A DNA stretch of 64,000 bases from Agreia sp. COWG (lineage in GTDB: Bacteria > Actinomycetota > Actinomycetes > Actinomycetales > Microbacteriaceae), in NCBI RefSeq assembly GCF_904528075.1, contig NZ_LR882035.1, positions 2,852,001 to 2,916,000 on the forward strand. The letters are read 5' to 3'. Below the pieces are notes generated by a model that saw only the letters and a program-made list of their open reading frames with translations, searched no databases and had not been told where the DNA came from. Within the stretch, counting starts at the first letter, position 1; each line of letters opens with the position of its first letter. Below, piece after piece: positions 17,071 through 26,172 of the stretch. A program made the position numbers and the translations under genes.

Positions 17071-17778
17071 ATGCCCGAGCTTCCGATGTTCCCCCTCGGC
17101 ACGGTTCTCTTTCCCTACATGCCGCTGTCGCTCCGCCTCTTCGAGCAGCGTTATCTGGTGATGCTCGCTCAGATGATCGAATCCGAGCAGCCGCAGTTCG
17201 GCGTCGTACTGATCGAGCGCGGGCAGGAGGTCGGCGGAGGCGAGCACCGCTTTCAGCTCGGAACGCTCGCCCTCATCAGCGAGATGGCCGGAGGCGAGGG
17301 CTTCGTGGCGGTGAACGCCGAGGGCGGTTCGCGTTTCGAGGTGACCGGCTGGCTCGACGACGATCCGTATCCACGGGCCGACATCCGGTTTCTCGAGCCC
17401 CTCGAGTGGCACGACTCGCTTCAGGGCCTGCGCGACGAGACCGAGCAGGCCGTTCGCCGCGCCCTCGCCGTGGCCAGCGAGTTCACGGAGCAGCGCTGGG
17501 CGTCTGTCGTCGAGCTCTCGAGCGATCCCCTCGAGGCGTGCTGGCAGCTCGCCGGCATCGCGCCCGTCGGCGAGCTCGACCAGCTCTCTTTTCTCGGCGC
17601 CATCTCGATGAGGGAGTTGCTGACCGCCGTGAGAGACAGGGCAACGGATGCGGCGGAGTCGTTCGCCTCAGCCTGGTCGACCGGGCCCGGCCCGACCTCG
17701 CCCGACAGTGGCGCCCCTGACAGCGGCGACCTCGACAGTGGCGACCTCGACGGGCCCGACTCCGGCGCCGACTCGTGA
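17071..17778 (+). CDS. Lon N-terminal-domain (LON substrate-binding) protein
   Basis: A 235-residue stand-alone Lon-protease N-terminal domain without ATPase or protease parts. It starts ELPMFPLGTVLFPYMPLSLRLFEQRY, the family signature, and continues with FGVVLIERGQEVGGG, the TLALI segment and the helical LSDPLEACWQLAGIAPV-like region. Such proteins probably bind unfolded or damaged proteins; the precise role is unknown. The last 30 residues are a Pro/Asp/Ser/Gly-rich tail built of near-repeats of GDLDS. The stop overlaps the next gene's GTG start by 4 bp, so they are co-translated. Confidence 0.88.
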   Translation: MPELPMFPLGTVLFPYMPLSLRLFEQRYLVMLAQMIESEQPQFGVVLIERGQEVGGGEHRFQLGTLALISEMAGGEGFVAVNAEGGSRFEVTGWLDDDPYPRADIRFLEPLEWHDSLQGLRDETEQAVRRALAVASEFTEQRWASVVELSSDPLEACWQLAGIAPVGELDQLSFLGAISMRELLTAVRDRATDAAESFASAWSTGPGPTSPDSGAPDSGDLDSGDLDGPDSGADS

Positions 17779-18605
17779 CGACGCCGCGCACCGGCCGCGC
17801 ACCGCGCGCCGAGGTCGTCGACCCCACCACCACGTTCTGGTTCAACGGGGCGATAGCCTTCGTTCTCGCGGGCATCGTCGCCATCTCGGTGCACGAGCTC
17901 GCCCGGTTCGTGACCACGATCGCGCTGCAGGCGTCGGCCGTGTTCTACCCGAGCTATGTCGAGTACGACATGACGCAGACTCGCGTTCTCATCATCACCT
18001 CGGTCGTCGCCACCACGGTCAGCCTCCTCACCGGCTTGGCTCTCATCTTCGCGGCCCGCATCTGGGGCTTCGGCATCACCCGACTGTTCGTCACCTGGCT
18101 CGGTTTCATCAGCGTGCAGCTCGTCTTCAGCTCGCTCATTTTCGCCCCGCTGACCCAGGCGGGCGACGCGGCGACCCTGTTGTACTGGTTCGCCGCTCCC
18201 CCGGCGCTCTACTGGGCGGGCTTCGCCATCGGCATCGCGGGAACCGTGCTGCTGGCTCGCCTCTTCGCTACCCGGGTCACCGCCTACGCAGACGGCTCCG
18301 TGAGCTCGATGCGCTCGTTCGGATTCGGGTCGTGGGCGGCCGGCACCGCGGCGCTGGTCTTCGTGTACGCGCTCACCTTCACGTTCACGACGAGAAGCCA
18401 CCCCATCGACATGGTGAGCGGCACGCTGATCGGGGTCGCGGCATCCGGCCTCTTCGCGCCCCTGTTCTACCCGTTCAAGGGGCGGGTGCGCATCGTGAAC
18501 GAGTTCTTACGATTCAAGACGCCGACGCCGGCGATTCTCTGCCTGGTGGTCGTGGGCCTCGTGCTGGTGTTCGTGCTCAATAACGGGCTGCACTTCACCG
18601 CGTAG
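17775..18605 (+). CDS. multi-pass membrane protein of unknown function
   Basis: A 276-residue integral membrane protein. After a short basic N-terminus there are about six hydrophobic segments, for example AIAFVLAGIVAISVHELARFV, TVSLLTGLALIFAARI, ALYWAGFAIGIAGTVLLARL and AILCLVVVGLVLVFVL. No transporter or enzyme motif is recognisable. It starts at a GTG overlapping the stop of the Lon-domain gene, so the pair is one operon and may act together at the membrane, which is inference only. It is convergent with the AarF-like gene 11 bp away. Confidence 0.75.
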   Translation: MTTPRTGRAPRAEVVDPTTTFWFNGAIAFVLAGIVAISVHELARFVTTIALQASAVFYPSYVEYDMTQTRVLIITSVVATTVSLLTGLALIFAARIWGFGITRLFVTWLGFISVQLVFSSLIFAPLTQAGDAATLLYWFAAPPALYWAGFAIGIAGTVLLARLFATRVTAYADGSVSSMRSFGFGSWAAGTAALVFVYALTFTFTTRSHPIDMVSGTLIGVAASGLFAPLFYPFKGRVRIVNEFLRFKTPTPAILCLVVVGLVLVFVLNNGLHFTA

Positions 18606-18616
18606 CCGGGGCCAGG

Positions 18617-20281
18617 TCAGCGCTTGTCGCGTTTGCCGCGTGACGTCAGCGCGATGTAGACGCTGAGGGCGCCGCTCGCGCCGAGTCCGATGCCCATGAG
18701 GGGGCCGCTCCACGAGCCGAACTTCTTGCTGTCGGCCGCCGCGAGCTGGCCGATACCCCGGATGAACGCGGCCGCGATCACGCCGGCTACCACGCGGTTG
18801 CCCACCCGCTCGACGCGCGCGACCAGCGGATCGAGCTCGGCCGTGCGCAGGTGCACCTCGACACCATCGCGGTCGATGGCGTCGAACAGCTTGCGCATCT
18901 TGTCGGGCAGCTCGATGCCGAGCTCGGCGGCCTCAATGCCGGCTGCCGCCAGCCGCTTCGCTATCGCGGCGGGAGAGAACCTCGACAGGGCGAGCTTGGT
19001 GGCGAACGGGCGCAACGCATCGCCCAGGTTGAACGTGGGGTCGAGCAGAACGCCCATGCCCTCGATCATCAGCAGCATGCGCAGCAGCATCACGATCTCG
19101 GGTTGCAGCTGCAGCCGGTTGCGGCGCAGCACCGTGAAGAGCTTCGCGATGAGCGCCGCCATGTCGATCTCGCCGAGGCCGCGCCCCTTGTAGAGGTCGA
19201 TGAAGGCGCTGAGATCGACGCGCAGCGACTCCTGGTCGATCGAGCTCTTCTTGCTCGAGAGGGCGGTGAGGGCGGCAGCCATCCGGTCGGGATCGGTGCG
19301 GTTGAGAGCCACGAACAGATCGGCGAGCTGGCCCCGCAGCGCCTCGTCGATGGTGCCCACCATGCCGAAGTCGATGAGGCCGATACGTCCGTTCGGCTCC
19401 ACGAACAGGTTTCCGGGGTGCGGATCTGCGTGAAAGAGGCCGTCGACGAAGACCATCTGGGCCACGGCGTGCACGGCGTGCATGATGAAGGCGGGGCGAT
19501 CGATGCCGGCCGCGTCGAGGGCGGCGAGGTCGTCGACCTTGATTCCCGAGAGGCGCTCCAGAGTGAGCACTCGGGTGGTCGACGTATCCCAGTAGACCTT
19601 CGGAATGTGGATCGTGTCGTCGCCGGCGAAGTTCTTCGCGAACGCCTCGGCGTTGCGGCCCTCGTGGGTGTAGTCGAGCTCTTCGCGGAGAGTGCGCGAG
19701 AACTCGTCCGTGATGCCCACGATGTTGTAGTCGGCGGCGAGCTTCCACTGCCGAGAGGCGCGCACGGCGAGGGTGTGCAGGATCTCGAGGTCGATGGCGA
19801 TGTTGGTGGCGATGTCGGGGCGCTGCACCTTGACCACGACCCGGGTGCCGTCGTGCAGGGTGGCCGCATGGGCCTGCCCGATCGACGCGCTGGCGAGCGG
19901 CTTCATCGTGAAGCTCGCGAAGACCTTGTCTGGGTCGTCGCCGAGCTCGGTCGTCACAAGACGACGGATCACGTCGCCGGGAACGGCGGGTGCCCGATCC
20001 TGCAGTTTGGCGAGTTCGGCGAGGTAGTCGGGGGGCAGGATGTCGGAGCGGGTGGAGAGCAGCTGGCCGAGCTTCACGAATGTCGGACCGAGCTGCTCGA
20101 GGGCGAGACGCAGGTTCTCGGGGTTGCTCGTGCCGGGCATCGACAGCCGACTCGCGGGCTCGAATCGCTCGAGCCCGGTGGCCCCGATGATGAACGACAG
20201 CCCGTGCCTGCTGAGGACCGTCGCAATCTCGCGATAGCGCTCGAGACGCGTTCCCACGGCTGCTGCGATCGGATTCGCCAC
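18617..20281 (-). CDS. AarF/ABC1/UbiB family atypical kinase
   Basis: A 554-residue protein-kinase-like ABC1 family member. The GTG at 20281 is chosen because a run of six G lies just upstream; an ATG at 20311 is also in frame. Family motifs: KLGQLLSTRSDILP (KxGQ), ALA-type nucleotide loop at PLASASIGQAHAATL, VVVKVQRP with the catalytic Lys, FHADPHPGNLF, and LIDFGMVG with the metal-binding Asp. Two hydrophobic stretches near the C-terminus suggest membrane association. Relatives support quinone biosynthesis or lipid handling; in actinobacteria, which use menaquinone, the role is unresolved. It is transcribed alone, with a palindromic repeat upstream. Confidence 0.9.
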   Translation of the reverse strand: MANPIAAAVGTRLERYREIATVLSRHGLSFIIGATGLERFEPASRLSMPGTSNPENLRLALEQLGPTFVKLGQLLSTRSDILPPDYLAELAKLQDRAPAVPGDVIRRLVTTELGDDPDKVFASFTMKPLASASIGQAHAATLHDGTRVVVKVQRPDIATNIAIDLEILHTLAVRASRQWKLAADYNIVGITDEFSRTLREELDYTHEGRNAEAFAKNFAGDDTIHIPKVYWDTSTTRVLTLERLSGIKVDDLAALDAAGIDRPAFIMHAVHAVAQMVFVDGLFHADPHPGNLFVEPNGRIGLIDFGMVGTIDEALRGQLADLFVALNRTDPDRMAAALTALSSKKSSIDQESLRVDLSAFIDLYKGRGLGEIDMAALIAKLFTVLRRNRLQLQPEIVMLLRMLLMIEGMGVLLDPTFNLGDALRPFATKLALSRFSPAAIAKRLAAAGIEAAELGIELPDKMRKLFDAIDRDGVEVHLRTAELDPLVARVERVGNRVVAGVIAAAFIRGIGQLAAADSKKFGSWSGPLMGIGLGASGALSVYIALTSRGKRDKR

Positions 20282-20373
20282 GTTCCCCCCACTGCCTCGT
20301 CGTGCGCCCATCCTGCCACGGGCGACATCGGTCGTCTCTGAGCGAGGCCTTCTTCCGCGCCTGCAGCAGTGGT

Positions 20374-20454
20374 GCCGAGGCCAATTCAGGAGGAGAGCGC
20401 CGCCGACGCCATAGTGGCAGCGGCGAGCGTCTCCTCCTGAGTTAGCCGCGCGCC
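20374..20454. repeat. REP-like palindromic element, copy 1
   Basis: An 81-bp element whose core reads CAGGAGGAG, then GCGCCGCCGACGCC, ATAGTGGC, and CTCCTCCTG as closing arm. It folds into a long interrupted hairpin. It matches copy 2 (21402-21482) at 80 of 81 positions in the same orientation. The stop codon of the AbiEi-like pseudogene lies inside it. Confidence 0.95.
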
Positions 20455-21333
20455 CCGAGGTACTCGCCAGCTGCCGCAGCCTTCGTGCGGGGCCACCGGT
20501 GCTTTCTACCCGCAATTTGAGCGCGGACGACTGACTCGACCCATGGCCAGGCGAACATCACCATCTCGTATGTGACCCTGAACACCACATAGCCCATGCT
20601 CATGAGGATCGCGTCGCGGCGGTGATCCTCGGCATAGCTGTCTTCGAGCCAGTGCCACCTGTGGCTGTCACACTCGATCACGAATCGTTCTCCGACGAGC
20701 AGGTCCACGTGTCCGACCCCGGAGATCTTCGCTTGGACGGTCAGATGGATTCCCAGGCGTCTGAGGCGCACCCGCACAAGGGATTCGATGCCGGATTGGC
20801 TCCGCCGGTCGGCCTTCTCCAACGCTCTGCGGCACCGCCGCGGAAGGGTTGAGAACTCGGTATGCAGCTCGCGCTCCGTCACGAGCGCCTGATTGAGAGC
20901 GGAGTCGATCACAGTGATCGCCGCCTCCTCGGTCTGGCAGAGTGGCGTGGGCGAGCATCTTCGCGACCGACAGCACGGGATCCAAAAGAACGCCGGGCTC
21001 GGCTAGCGCATGGATGCAGACCTTGTCGCGCAGTCGCGACAGGGGTCGGTTGGCACTGTCCGGAGACCGCAAGCGTGAAGCATTTCGAGGCACGGCCACA
21101 TGCAGCCACGCGTCGGGCGGCGTCCAGATGCCGGAGAGTCTTGTCGCCGAGACAGAAGTCAGTGCGCCTCCGACCCTGACTGCCCGGACGACATCGGCCG
21201 GCGCCTCCGGTGCCGCGTACCACCCCCGACGAATGCGCTCGAGCCTGCCTTCATCAACCGCGGACGCGAGTTGTCTCTCTGAGAGGCCGTGGGCGACGAG
21301 CTGGCTCCGGTGAGCGATAGAGAGCTGTGTCAT
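20442..21333 (-). pseudogene. AbiEi-antitoxin-domain / DUF559 endonuclease-like gene, frameshifted
   Basis: Two overlapping frames make one family member. The N-terminal part starts MTQLSIAHRSQLVAHGLSE at 21333 and has the AbiEi-type winged helix (RLERIRRGWYA). The C-terminal part carries VDLLVGERFVIECDSHRWH, DRRDAI-like and YVVFRVTYEMV, a DUF559/Vsr-like PD-(D/E)XK-related fold. The frames join between about 20925 and 20950, where the first frame reads MLAHATLPDRGG and the second continues CQTEEAAITVIDSALNQ, so a single-base indel breaks the gene. Such proteins are common in actinobacteria, of uncertain function, and usually annotated as type IV antitoxin-like. Two nearly identical palindromic repeats bracket the gene. 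A sequencing error cannot be excluded. Confidence 0.75.
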
Positions 21334-21401
21334 GCCCCGAGAGTGCTCGGAGAGGAGACCGTCGTTCGCCTCCGCGGGCAACTCTGGGGAGAACCCCGAG
21401 C

Positions 21402-21482
21402 GCCGAGGCCAATTCAGGAGGAGAGCGCCGCCGACGCCATAGTGGCGGCGGCGAGCGTCTCCTCCTGAGTTAGCCGCGCGCC
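21402..21482. repeat. REP-like palindromic element, copy 2
   Basis: Same 81-bp element as 20374-20454, in the same orientation, differing at one base (G instead of A in the GTGGCxGCGG segment). It lies in the 248-bp gap between the pseudogene start and the permease. Together the copies form direct repeats around the pseudogene. Confidence 0.95.
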
Positions 21483-21581
21483 TGACGCCGAGCTGCCACT
21501 ACCCTCGGAGGTGCCCGACCACGAGGGCATCGAACGACCGGCGGCGAGCGGCACCGGCAGTCAGAGCAAGGGAACCTCACC

Positions 21582-22874
21582 ATGGCACCGATCTGGACAC
21601 TTCACGGCGACGGCAAGAACGTCGAGGCAGACGCGGTGGTCAAGCCCGGCGAGCGGCTCACCTGGCCGCGCATGATCGGCCTCGGCGGCCAGCACGTCGT
21701 CGCCATGTTCGGCGCCACGTTCCTCGTTCCCGTGCTCACCGGCTTCCCGCCCGCCACCACGCTGCTGTTCAGCGGTATCGGCACGCTGCTGTTCCTTCTC
21801 ATCACCCGCAATCGGCTCCCCAGCTACCTCGGCTCGTCGTTCGCCTTCATCGCACCGATCACCGCCGCGGTCGCCAGCTCCGGCATGGGCGGCGCTCTCT
21901 TCGGCATCCTCGCCGTCGGCGTGCTGCTCGCGCTCGTCGGCGTCGTCGTGCTCATCACCGGCATCGGCTGGATCAACGCGCTGATGCCGCCCGTGGTCTC
22001 GGGCGCGATCGTCGCCCTCATCGGCTTCAACCTCGCGCCGGCGGCGAAGAACAACTTTCAGATCGCACCACTGACGGCCCTCATCACCCTCGCCGCGGTC
22101 ATCTTCTCTACCGTGCTGTTCAAGGGCATGCTCGCCCGCCTCTCGATCTTCATGGGCGTGGTCGTGGGTTACGTCGCGGCCGTCCTCGCGGGCCAGGTGG
22201 ACTTCTCGAAGGTGGGCGACGCTGCCTGGATCGGCCTCCCCCAGTTCGCTCTTCCCGGCAATCCGTTCGCCGACTCCGCCCTCTGGGGTGTGCTGCCGGC
22301 GTTCCTGCCTGTCGTGCTCGTGCTCGTGGCCGAGAACGTGGGCCACATTCGCGGCGTCGCGCAGATGACCGACTCGCCCGAGGTGAACAGGCTCACCGGC
22401 CGCGCGCTCCTCGCCGATGGGCTCGCCACCGTGCTCGCCGGGTTCGGCGGCGGCTCCGGCACCACCACCTATGGCGAGAACATCGGCGTCATGGCTGCGA
22501 CGCGCATCTACTCGACCGCCGCGTACTGGATCGCCGGCGCCGTCGCCATCCTGCTCGGCCTGTCGCCCAAGGTGGGCGCCATCATCAACACCATTCCCGC
22601 GGGAGTGCTCGGCGGCGTGACGACCGCGCTCTACGGCCTGATCGGCATCATCGGCGTGAAGATCTGGCTCGACAACAAGGTGGACTTCTCGAAGCCGGTG
22701 AACCAGTTCACCGCGGCCACGGCGCTCATCATCGGCATCGCCGACTTCACGCTGAACGCCGGCTCCGTCACGTTCAACGGCATCGCGCTCGGCACGGTCG
22801 CGGCCATCGTGATCTATCACTCCATGACCGCGGTCGCGCGGCTGCGGGGCACCGACGGCTCGCGTCGAGCCTGA
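21582..22874 (+). CDS. uracil/xanthine permease (NCS2 family)
   Basis: A 430-residue nucleobase:cation symporter of the NCS2/uracil-xanthine family. There are about 12-14 hydrophobic segments. Signature regions: GLGGQHVVAMFGATFLVPVLTG near the start, GSSFAFIAPI in TM3, PVVSGAIVALIGFNLA, and VLVLVAENVGHIRGVA with the conserved Glu and His of TM8, then FGGGSGTTTYGENIGVMAATRI in TM10. These residues bind the nucleobase in UraA. Uracil is the most likely substrate but xanthine cannot be excluded. It is monocistronic and convergent with moeA, with a hairpin terminator between. Confidence 0.92.
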   Translation: MAPIWTLHGDGKNVEADAVVKPGERLTWPRMIGLGGQHVVAMFGATFLVPVLTGFPPATTLLFSGIGTLLFLLITRNRLPSYLGSSFAFIAPITAAVASSGMGGALFGILAVGVLLALVGVVVLITGIGWINALMPPVVSGAIVALIGFNLAPAAKNNFQIAPLTALITLAAVIFSTVLFKGMLARLSIFMGVVVGYVAAVLAGQVDFSKVGDAAWIGLPQFALPGNPFADSALWGVLPAFLPVVLVLVAENVGHIRGVAQMTDSPEVNRLTGRALLADGLATVLAGFGGGSGTTTYGENIGVMAATRIYSTAAYWIAGAVAILLGLSPKVGAIINTIPAGVLGGVTTALYGLIGIIGVKIWLDNKVDFSKPVNQFTAATALIIGIADFTLNAGSVTFNGIALGTVAAIVIYHSMTAVARLRGTDGSRRA

Positions 22875-22900
22875 CGCACACCGACGCCTAGCCGTGCACA

Positions 22901-22929
22901 GCCCGCCGCCTTCAGACCGGTCGGCGGGC
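22901..22929. terminator. bidirectional hairpin between permease and moeA
   Basis: GCCCGCCG at 22901-22908 pairs with CGGCGGGC at 22922-22929 around a 13-base loop, in the 57-bp gap between convergent genes. No U-tract, as is usual for high-GC actinobacterial terminators. Confidence 0.6.
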
Positions 22930-22931
22930 GC

Positions 22932-24110
22932 TCAGCTCCAGGGCAGCGCGAGGTACTGCAGGCGCGAGCCGGCGCCCGCGGCATCGGGCCCGCACACCAG
23001 AACGCCGTCGGCCTCGGCCAGCCCGCGAAGCATGGCCGAACCGGTGAACGCCGTGGCGACGGCGCCGGCCTCCGCCCAGCGGAACGGGATCAGCCTCGTC
23101 GCTCCCTTGCCCCTCGGCACGTCACTCGCGAGGCTCGCCGAACGCAGCTCGGCGGGGCCGGGTCGTCCGGCGAGGCCCTCTACAACCGGATGCGCCAGGC
23201 TGAGCAGCCCCATCATCGCCGCGAGCGGGTTGCCGGGCAGCGCCACGAGCAGCCGCCCATCGGGAAGCCGCGCGAGCAGACTCGGCCCGCCGGGTCGCAT
23301 GTCGACGCCCTCGATCAGGATGTCGGCACCGAGGATCGCCAGCGCCGCGCGCAGGTGATCGGCGGAGGACGATCCCGTGCCACCCGTCGTGATGACCAGC
23401 TCGCTGCGCTCCGCCTCGATCGACAGCGCCCGCACCAGGGCCTCGCGATCGTCGCGCAGCCTCTGCTGCGCCACCACCTCGGCGCCCAGCAGGCGCACGA
23501 AGGCGGGCAGCTGTGGACCGAAGCTGTCGCGCACGGTTCCCGGGGCCGGGATGCCGCGGGTCACCACCTCGTCGCCAGTGAGCACGAGCGACACTCTCGC
23601 TCGCGAGCGCACGAGCACGGTGTCGACCCCGCAGGCGGCGGCGACCGCGATGTGGGCCGGATTCAGCACCACCCCGGCCTCGATCGCCGTCTCGCCCCGC
23701 GCGAACTCCTCCGCCGGGGGCCGGATGTGCAGACCCGCCGAGGGTGCCGACACCCCGGCAAGCAGCGACAGTCGATCCGCGCCACCGCTCCCGACGACAC
23801 CCGCTTCGCTGCGCAGCACCGCGTCGCATCCGGCGGGGATGAGGCCGCCCGTGACGATCTCGCGCGCCTCGTTCGGGGCCAGCCGCGGGGCGGAGGCTGC
23901 GACGAGCCGCCACGGCCCATCGCCGTTCACCGCCCAGCCGTCCATCGCAGACGAGGAGTAGTGCGGAACGTCGCAGAGCGCCAGCACGGGCTGCGCGAGC
24001 TCACGGCCCGCGGCCTCGGCCAGGTCGACCAGCGAGGGGGCGAGGGCCGTCGCCGCGCCGAACGAGATCTGCCGCGCTCGACTCCAGGGCTCGCGTGCGG
24101 GGCCGCTCAC
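22932..24110 (-). CDS. moeA: molybdopterin molybdenumtransferase MoeA
   Basis: Enzyme that inserts molybdate into adenylylated molybdopterin; 392 residues. Motifs: SSAMDGWAVNG in the N-terminal domain, GGLIPAGCDAVLRSEAG, TGDEVVTRG, TTGGTGSSSADHLRAAL at the place of the GGxS motif, and LPGNPLAAMMGL. The active-site loop deviates from the usual GGVSVGDYD, as in a divergent actinobacterial subgroup. The GTG start overlaps the stop of the DUF6457 gene by 4 bp. It forms an operon with DUF6457 and mobA, divergent from fdhD-fdhF, so it supplies cofactor to that molybdoenzyme. Confidence 0.92.
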   Translation of the reverse strand: MSGPAREPWSRARQISFGAATALAPSLVDLAEAAGRELAQPVLALCDVPHYSSSAMDGWAVNGDGPWRLVAASAPRLAPNEAREIVTGGLIPAGCDAVLRSEAGVVGSGGADRLSLLAGVSAPSAGLHIRPPAEEFARGETAIEAGVVLNPAHIAVAAACGVDTVLVRSRARVSLVLTGDEVVTRGIPAPGTVRDSFGPQLPAFVRLLGAEVVAQQRLRDDREALVRALSIEAERSELVITTGGTGSSSADHLRAALAILGADILIEGVDMRPGGPSLLARLPDGRLLVALPGNPLAAMMGLLSLAHPVVEGLAGRPGPAELRSASLASDVPRGKGATRLIPFRWAEAGAVATAFTGSAMLRGLAEADGVLVCGPDAAGAGSRLQYLALPWS

Positions 24111-24406
24111 TGCGCGCGGCGGCGAGCGAGCGCTGCGGCAGCGTTCGATGCTCTCTCGGTCGCCGCAGCTGCGGTCGTCTCGCCGAGGGCTGCCGCGCGC
24201 CCGGCGGCGTAGCCCACCAGGAAGGTCGTCAGCGGTGCCGCGGGTCGCACCACGGCGTGGGCGGCTGTTCCGGCCAACGAGAGAATGGCGTCGACGTCTA
24301 CATCGAGGCCGGCGAGGCCGAGCTCGTTCGCCAGCGCCTCACTCCACTCGGCCAGCGTCACGTCGTGCTCGCTGCGCTCCTCGCCCTGCTTCTCGTCATC
24401 GCTCAT
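24107..24406 (-). CDS. DUF6457-type small protein of the Mo-cofactor operon
   Basis: A 99-residue, mainly helical protein: charged N-terminus, WSEALANELGLAGLDVDVDAILSLAGTAAHAVVRPAAPLTTFLVGYAAGRA, then an Ala-rich helix. The HAVxRPAAPLTTFLVGYAAG segment is the hallmark of DUF6457, which is nearly always found beside moeA/mobA/fdhD in actinobacteria. Function is unknown; a helper in molybdenum cofactor handling is inferred from linkage. It overlaps mobA by 11 bp and moeA by 4 bp. Confidence 0.85.
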   Translation of the reverse strand: MSDDEKQGEERSEHDVTLAEWSEALANELGLAGLDVDVDAILSLAGTAAHAVVRPAAPLTTFLVGYAAGRAAALGETTAAAATERASNAAAALARRRAQ

Positions 24407-25109
24407 CTTCTGCTCCTTCTCGCTCGTTCGATGCGCCTCGCGCGCTTCGACCCTTTTTCGGCTGGATGCCGAACTGCGCCGCGGCCTCCCAGGTGTCGAC
24501 GTCGCGGCTGACCCCCAGAGAATCGACCACCTCGACCAGGTGCAGTCCCCCGACGATCGACCGCATCGACCCGCCGACCAGACGCCCGGATGCGCGCAGG
24601 CGCTGCACGGCCTCGGCCAGCGACGCGCGTCGATAGATCGCCGCGAGGGGCTGCCGGCGACCGCCCGCGTCGACCAACGCGTGACCGTCGCGGCCTGCGC
24701 CCCCGCTCGCTGCCAGCGACTCGGCCGCAGCCACCAGCAGATCGACGACCTCGCTCACCAGCGGCATGTCGCACGCCAGCACGAGCACCGCGTCGTCGCC
24801 ACCCGAATCGCTACCACTGCCCTCGCCCTCGAGCGCGGCCAGCCCGGCCGCAATCGCGGCCGCCGGGCCTGCGAACGGTGGATCTTCGCGAGCCACCAGC
24901 ACGACCCCGCCGCCCTGGCCCGCGGGAGCCGGCCCTGCGCATCCGGTGTCGGGGCCGACCACCACAACGCGCCGGGAGCCCGCGCGGGCGGCAGCCTGGA
25001 TCGAATGCTCGAGCAGCGTGCGCCCCTGCCAGACCAGCTCTGATTTGGGCACGCCAGCCAGGCGGGATGACCTTCCACCCGCGAGGACGATCGCGTCGAG
25101 CAGCATCAT
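24396..25109 (-). CDS. mobA: MobA-like molybdenum cofactor guanylyltransferase
   Basis: Nucleotidyltransferase of 237 residues that would attach GMP to molybdopterin. The N-terminal LAGGRSSRLAGVPKSEL is the GT-A nucleotide-binding loop with the conserved Lys; LVLACDMPLVSEVV gives the metal-binding Asp, and RRQPLAAIYRR the late conserved block. ATG codons at 25109 and 25106 are both possible starts. It is first in the mobA-DUF6457-moeA operon and divergent from fdhD. Formate-dehydrogenase-type enzymes need the bis-MGD form made by MobA, consistent with the neighbour. Confidence 0.88.
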   Translation of the reverse strand: MMLLDAIVLAGGRSSRLAGVPKSELVWQGRTLLEHSIQAAARAGSRRVVVVGPDTGCAGPAPAGQGGGVVLVAREDPPFAGPAAAIAAGLAALEGEGSGSDSGGDDAVLVLACDMPLVSEVVDLLVAAAESLAASGGAGRDGHALVDAGGRRQPLAAIYRRASLAEAVQRLRASGRLVGGSMRSIVGGLHLVEVVDSLGVSRDVDTWEAAAQFGIQPKKGRSARGASNEREGAEDER

Positions 25110-25251
25110 GCCAGCCTACGGCGGGCCGCCGACACCAGCCACCGGGAGCGTCCGCTGCCGCAGGGTCGATACGGCTCGCACACACCGGGCATCCGCCGTG
25201 CCACGCCGCGGGGCCATTGTCACTGTCGGGAGTCGGTGATAAGCCTTGTTC

Positions 25252-26172
25252 ATGGGCAGAATCACCGTTCGTCGTCGCGTCACCCGCCTCACCGTGGGCG
25301 GCACCAAATCCATTCGAGAAGACGTCCTGGCCGCAGAAGAACCGCTCGAGATCAGGGTCGGCGGCACGTCGCTGGCCATCACGATGCGTACGCCGGGCAA
25401 CGACGTCGACCTCGCGGCCGGATTTCTCGTCTCCGAGGGAGTCGTCTCCCGCGGTGACGACTTCACGTCGGCGCGCTACTGCGCCGGCACCGACGACGAC
25501 GGCATGAACACCTACAACGTGCTCGATGTGAGCCTCGCGTTCGGCGTCGCGCCGCCCGAGCCGAGCCTCGCCCGCAACTTCTACACGACCAGCTCGTGCG
25601 GGCTCTGCGGCAAGGCCTCGATCGATGCGGTGCGCACCACCTCGGCCTATTCCTCAGCATCAGACGCCCTGCGCGTCGACGCCGCGCTGCTCACCACGTT
25701 CCCCGACCGACTGCGCGAGCAGCAGGCGGTGTTCGAGAAGACCGGAGGCCTGCATGCCGCCGCTCTGTTCGACGGCACCACCGGCGAACTCCTGGCGTTG
25801 CGCGAAGACGTCGGGCGGCACAATGCCGTCGACAAGGTGGTGGGCTGGGCGGTGCGAGAGAATCTGCTGCCCCTCAGGGGAACGGTGCTCATGGTCTCGG
25901 GGCGGGCCAGCTTCGAGTTGATGCAGAAGGCGTCGATGGCCGGCATTCCCGTGCTCGCCGCCGTCTCGGCCCCGTCGTCGCTGGCCGCCGAACTCGCCAC
26001 CGAGCTGGGCATCACGCTCGTCGGCTTCCTGCGCGGCGACTCGATGGTCATCTACTCCGGTGCCGAGCGCATCGTCGAGAGCGGCGTCGAGAGCGACGCA
26101 GAGAAGGCGCAGCTCGAATCCTCCACCGTCCCCGCTGAATCCACCTCGAGCGAAAGCATCGGTGTCGCATGA
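25252..26172 (+). CDS. fdhD: formate dehydrogenase accessory sulfurtransferase FdhD
   Basis: FdhD takes sulfur from a cysteine desulfurase and passes it to the molybdenum cofactor of formate-dehydrogenase-type enzymes. The protein is 306 residues from the ATG at 25252. It has LAITMRTPGNDVDLAAGFLVSEG, the catalytic SSCGLCGKASID with its CxxC pair, GGLHAAALF, and ALREDVGRHNAVDKVVG, all canonical. The C-terminal 40 residues are an extra Glu/Ser-rich tail. The stop overlaps the next gene (ATGA), tying it to the molybdoenzyme it matures. Confidence 0.95.
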   Translation: MGRITVRRRVTRLTVGGTKSIREDVLAAEEPLEIRVGGTSLAITMRTPGNDVDLAAGFLVSEGVVSRGDDFTSARYCAGTDDDGMNTYNVLDVSLAFGVAPPEPSLARNFYTTSSCGLCGKASIDAVRTTSAYSSASDALRVDAALLTTFPDRLREQQAVFEKTGGLHAAALFDGTTGELLALREDVGRHNAVDKVVGWAVRENLLPLRGTVLMVSGRASFELMQKASMAGIPVLAAVSAPSSLAAELATELGITLVGFLRGDSMVIYSGAERIVESGVESDAEKAQLESSTVPAESTSSESIGVA

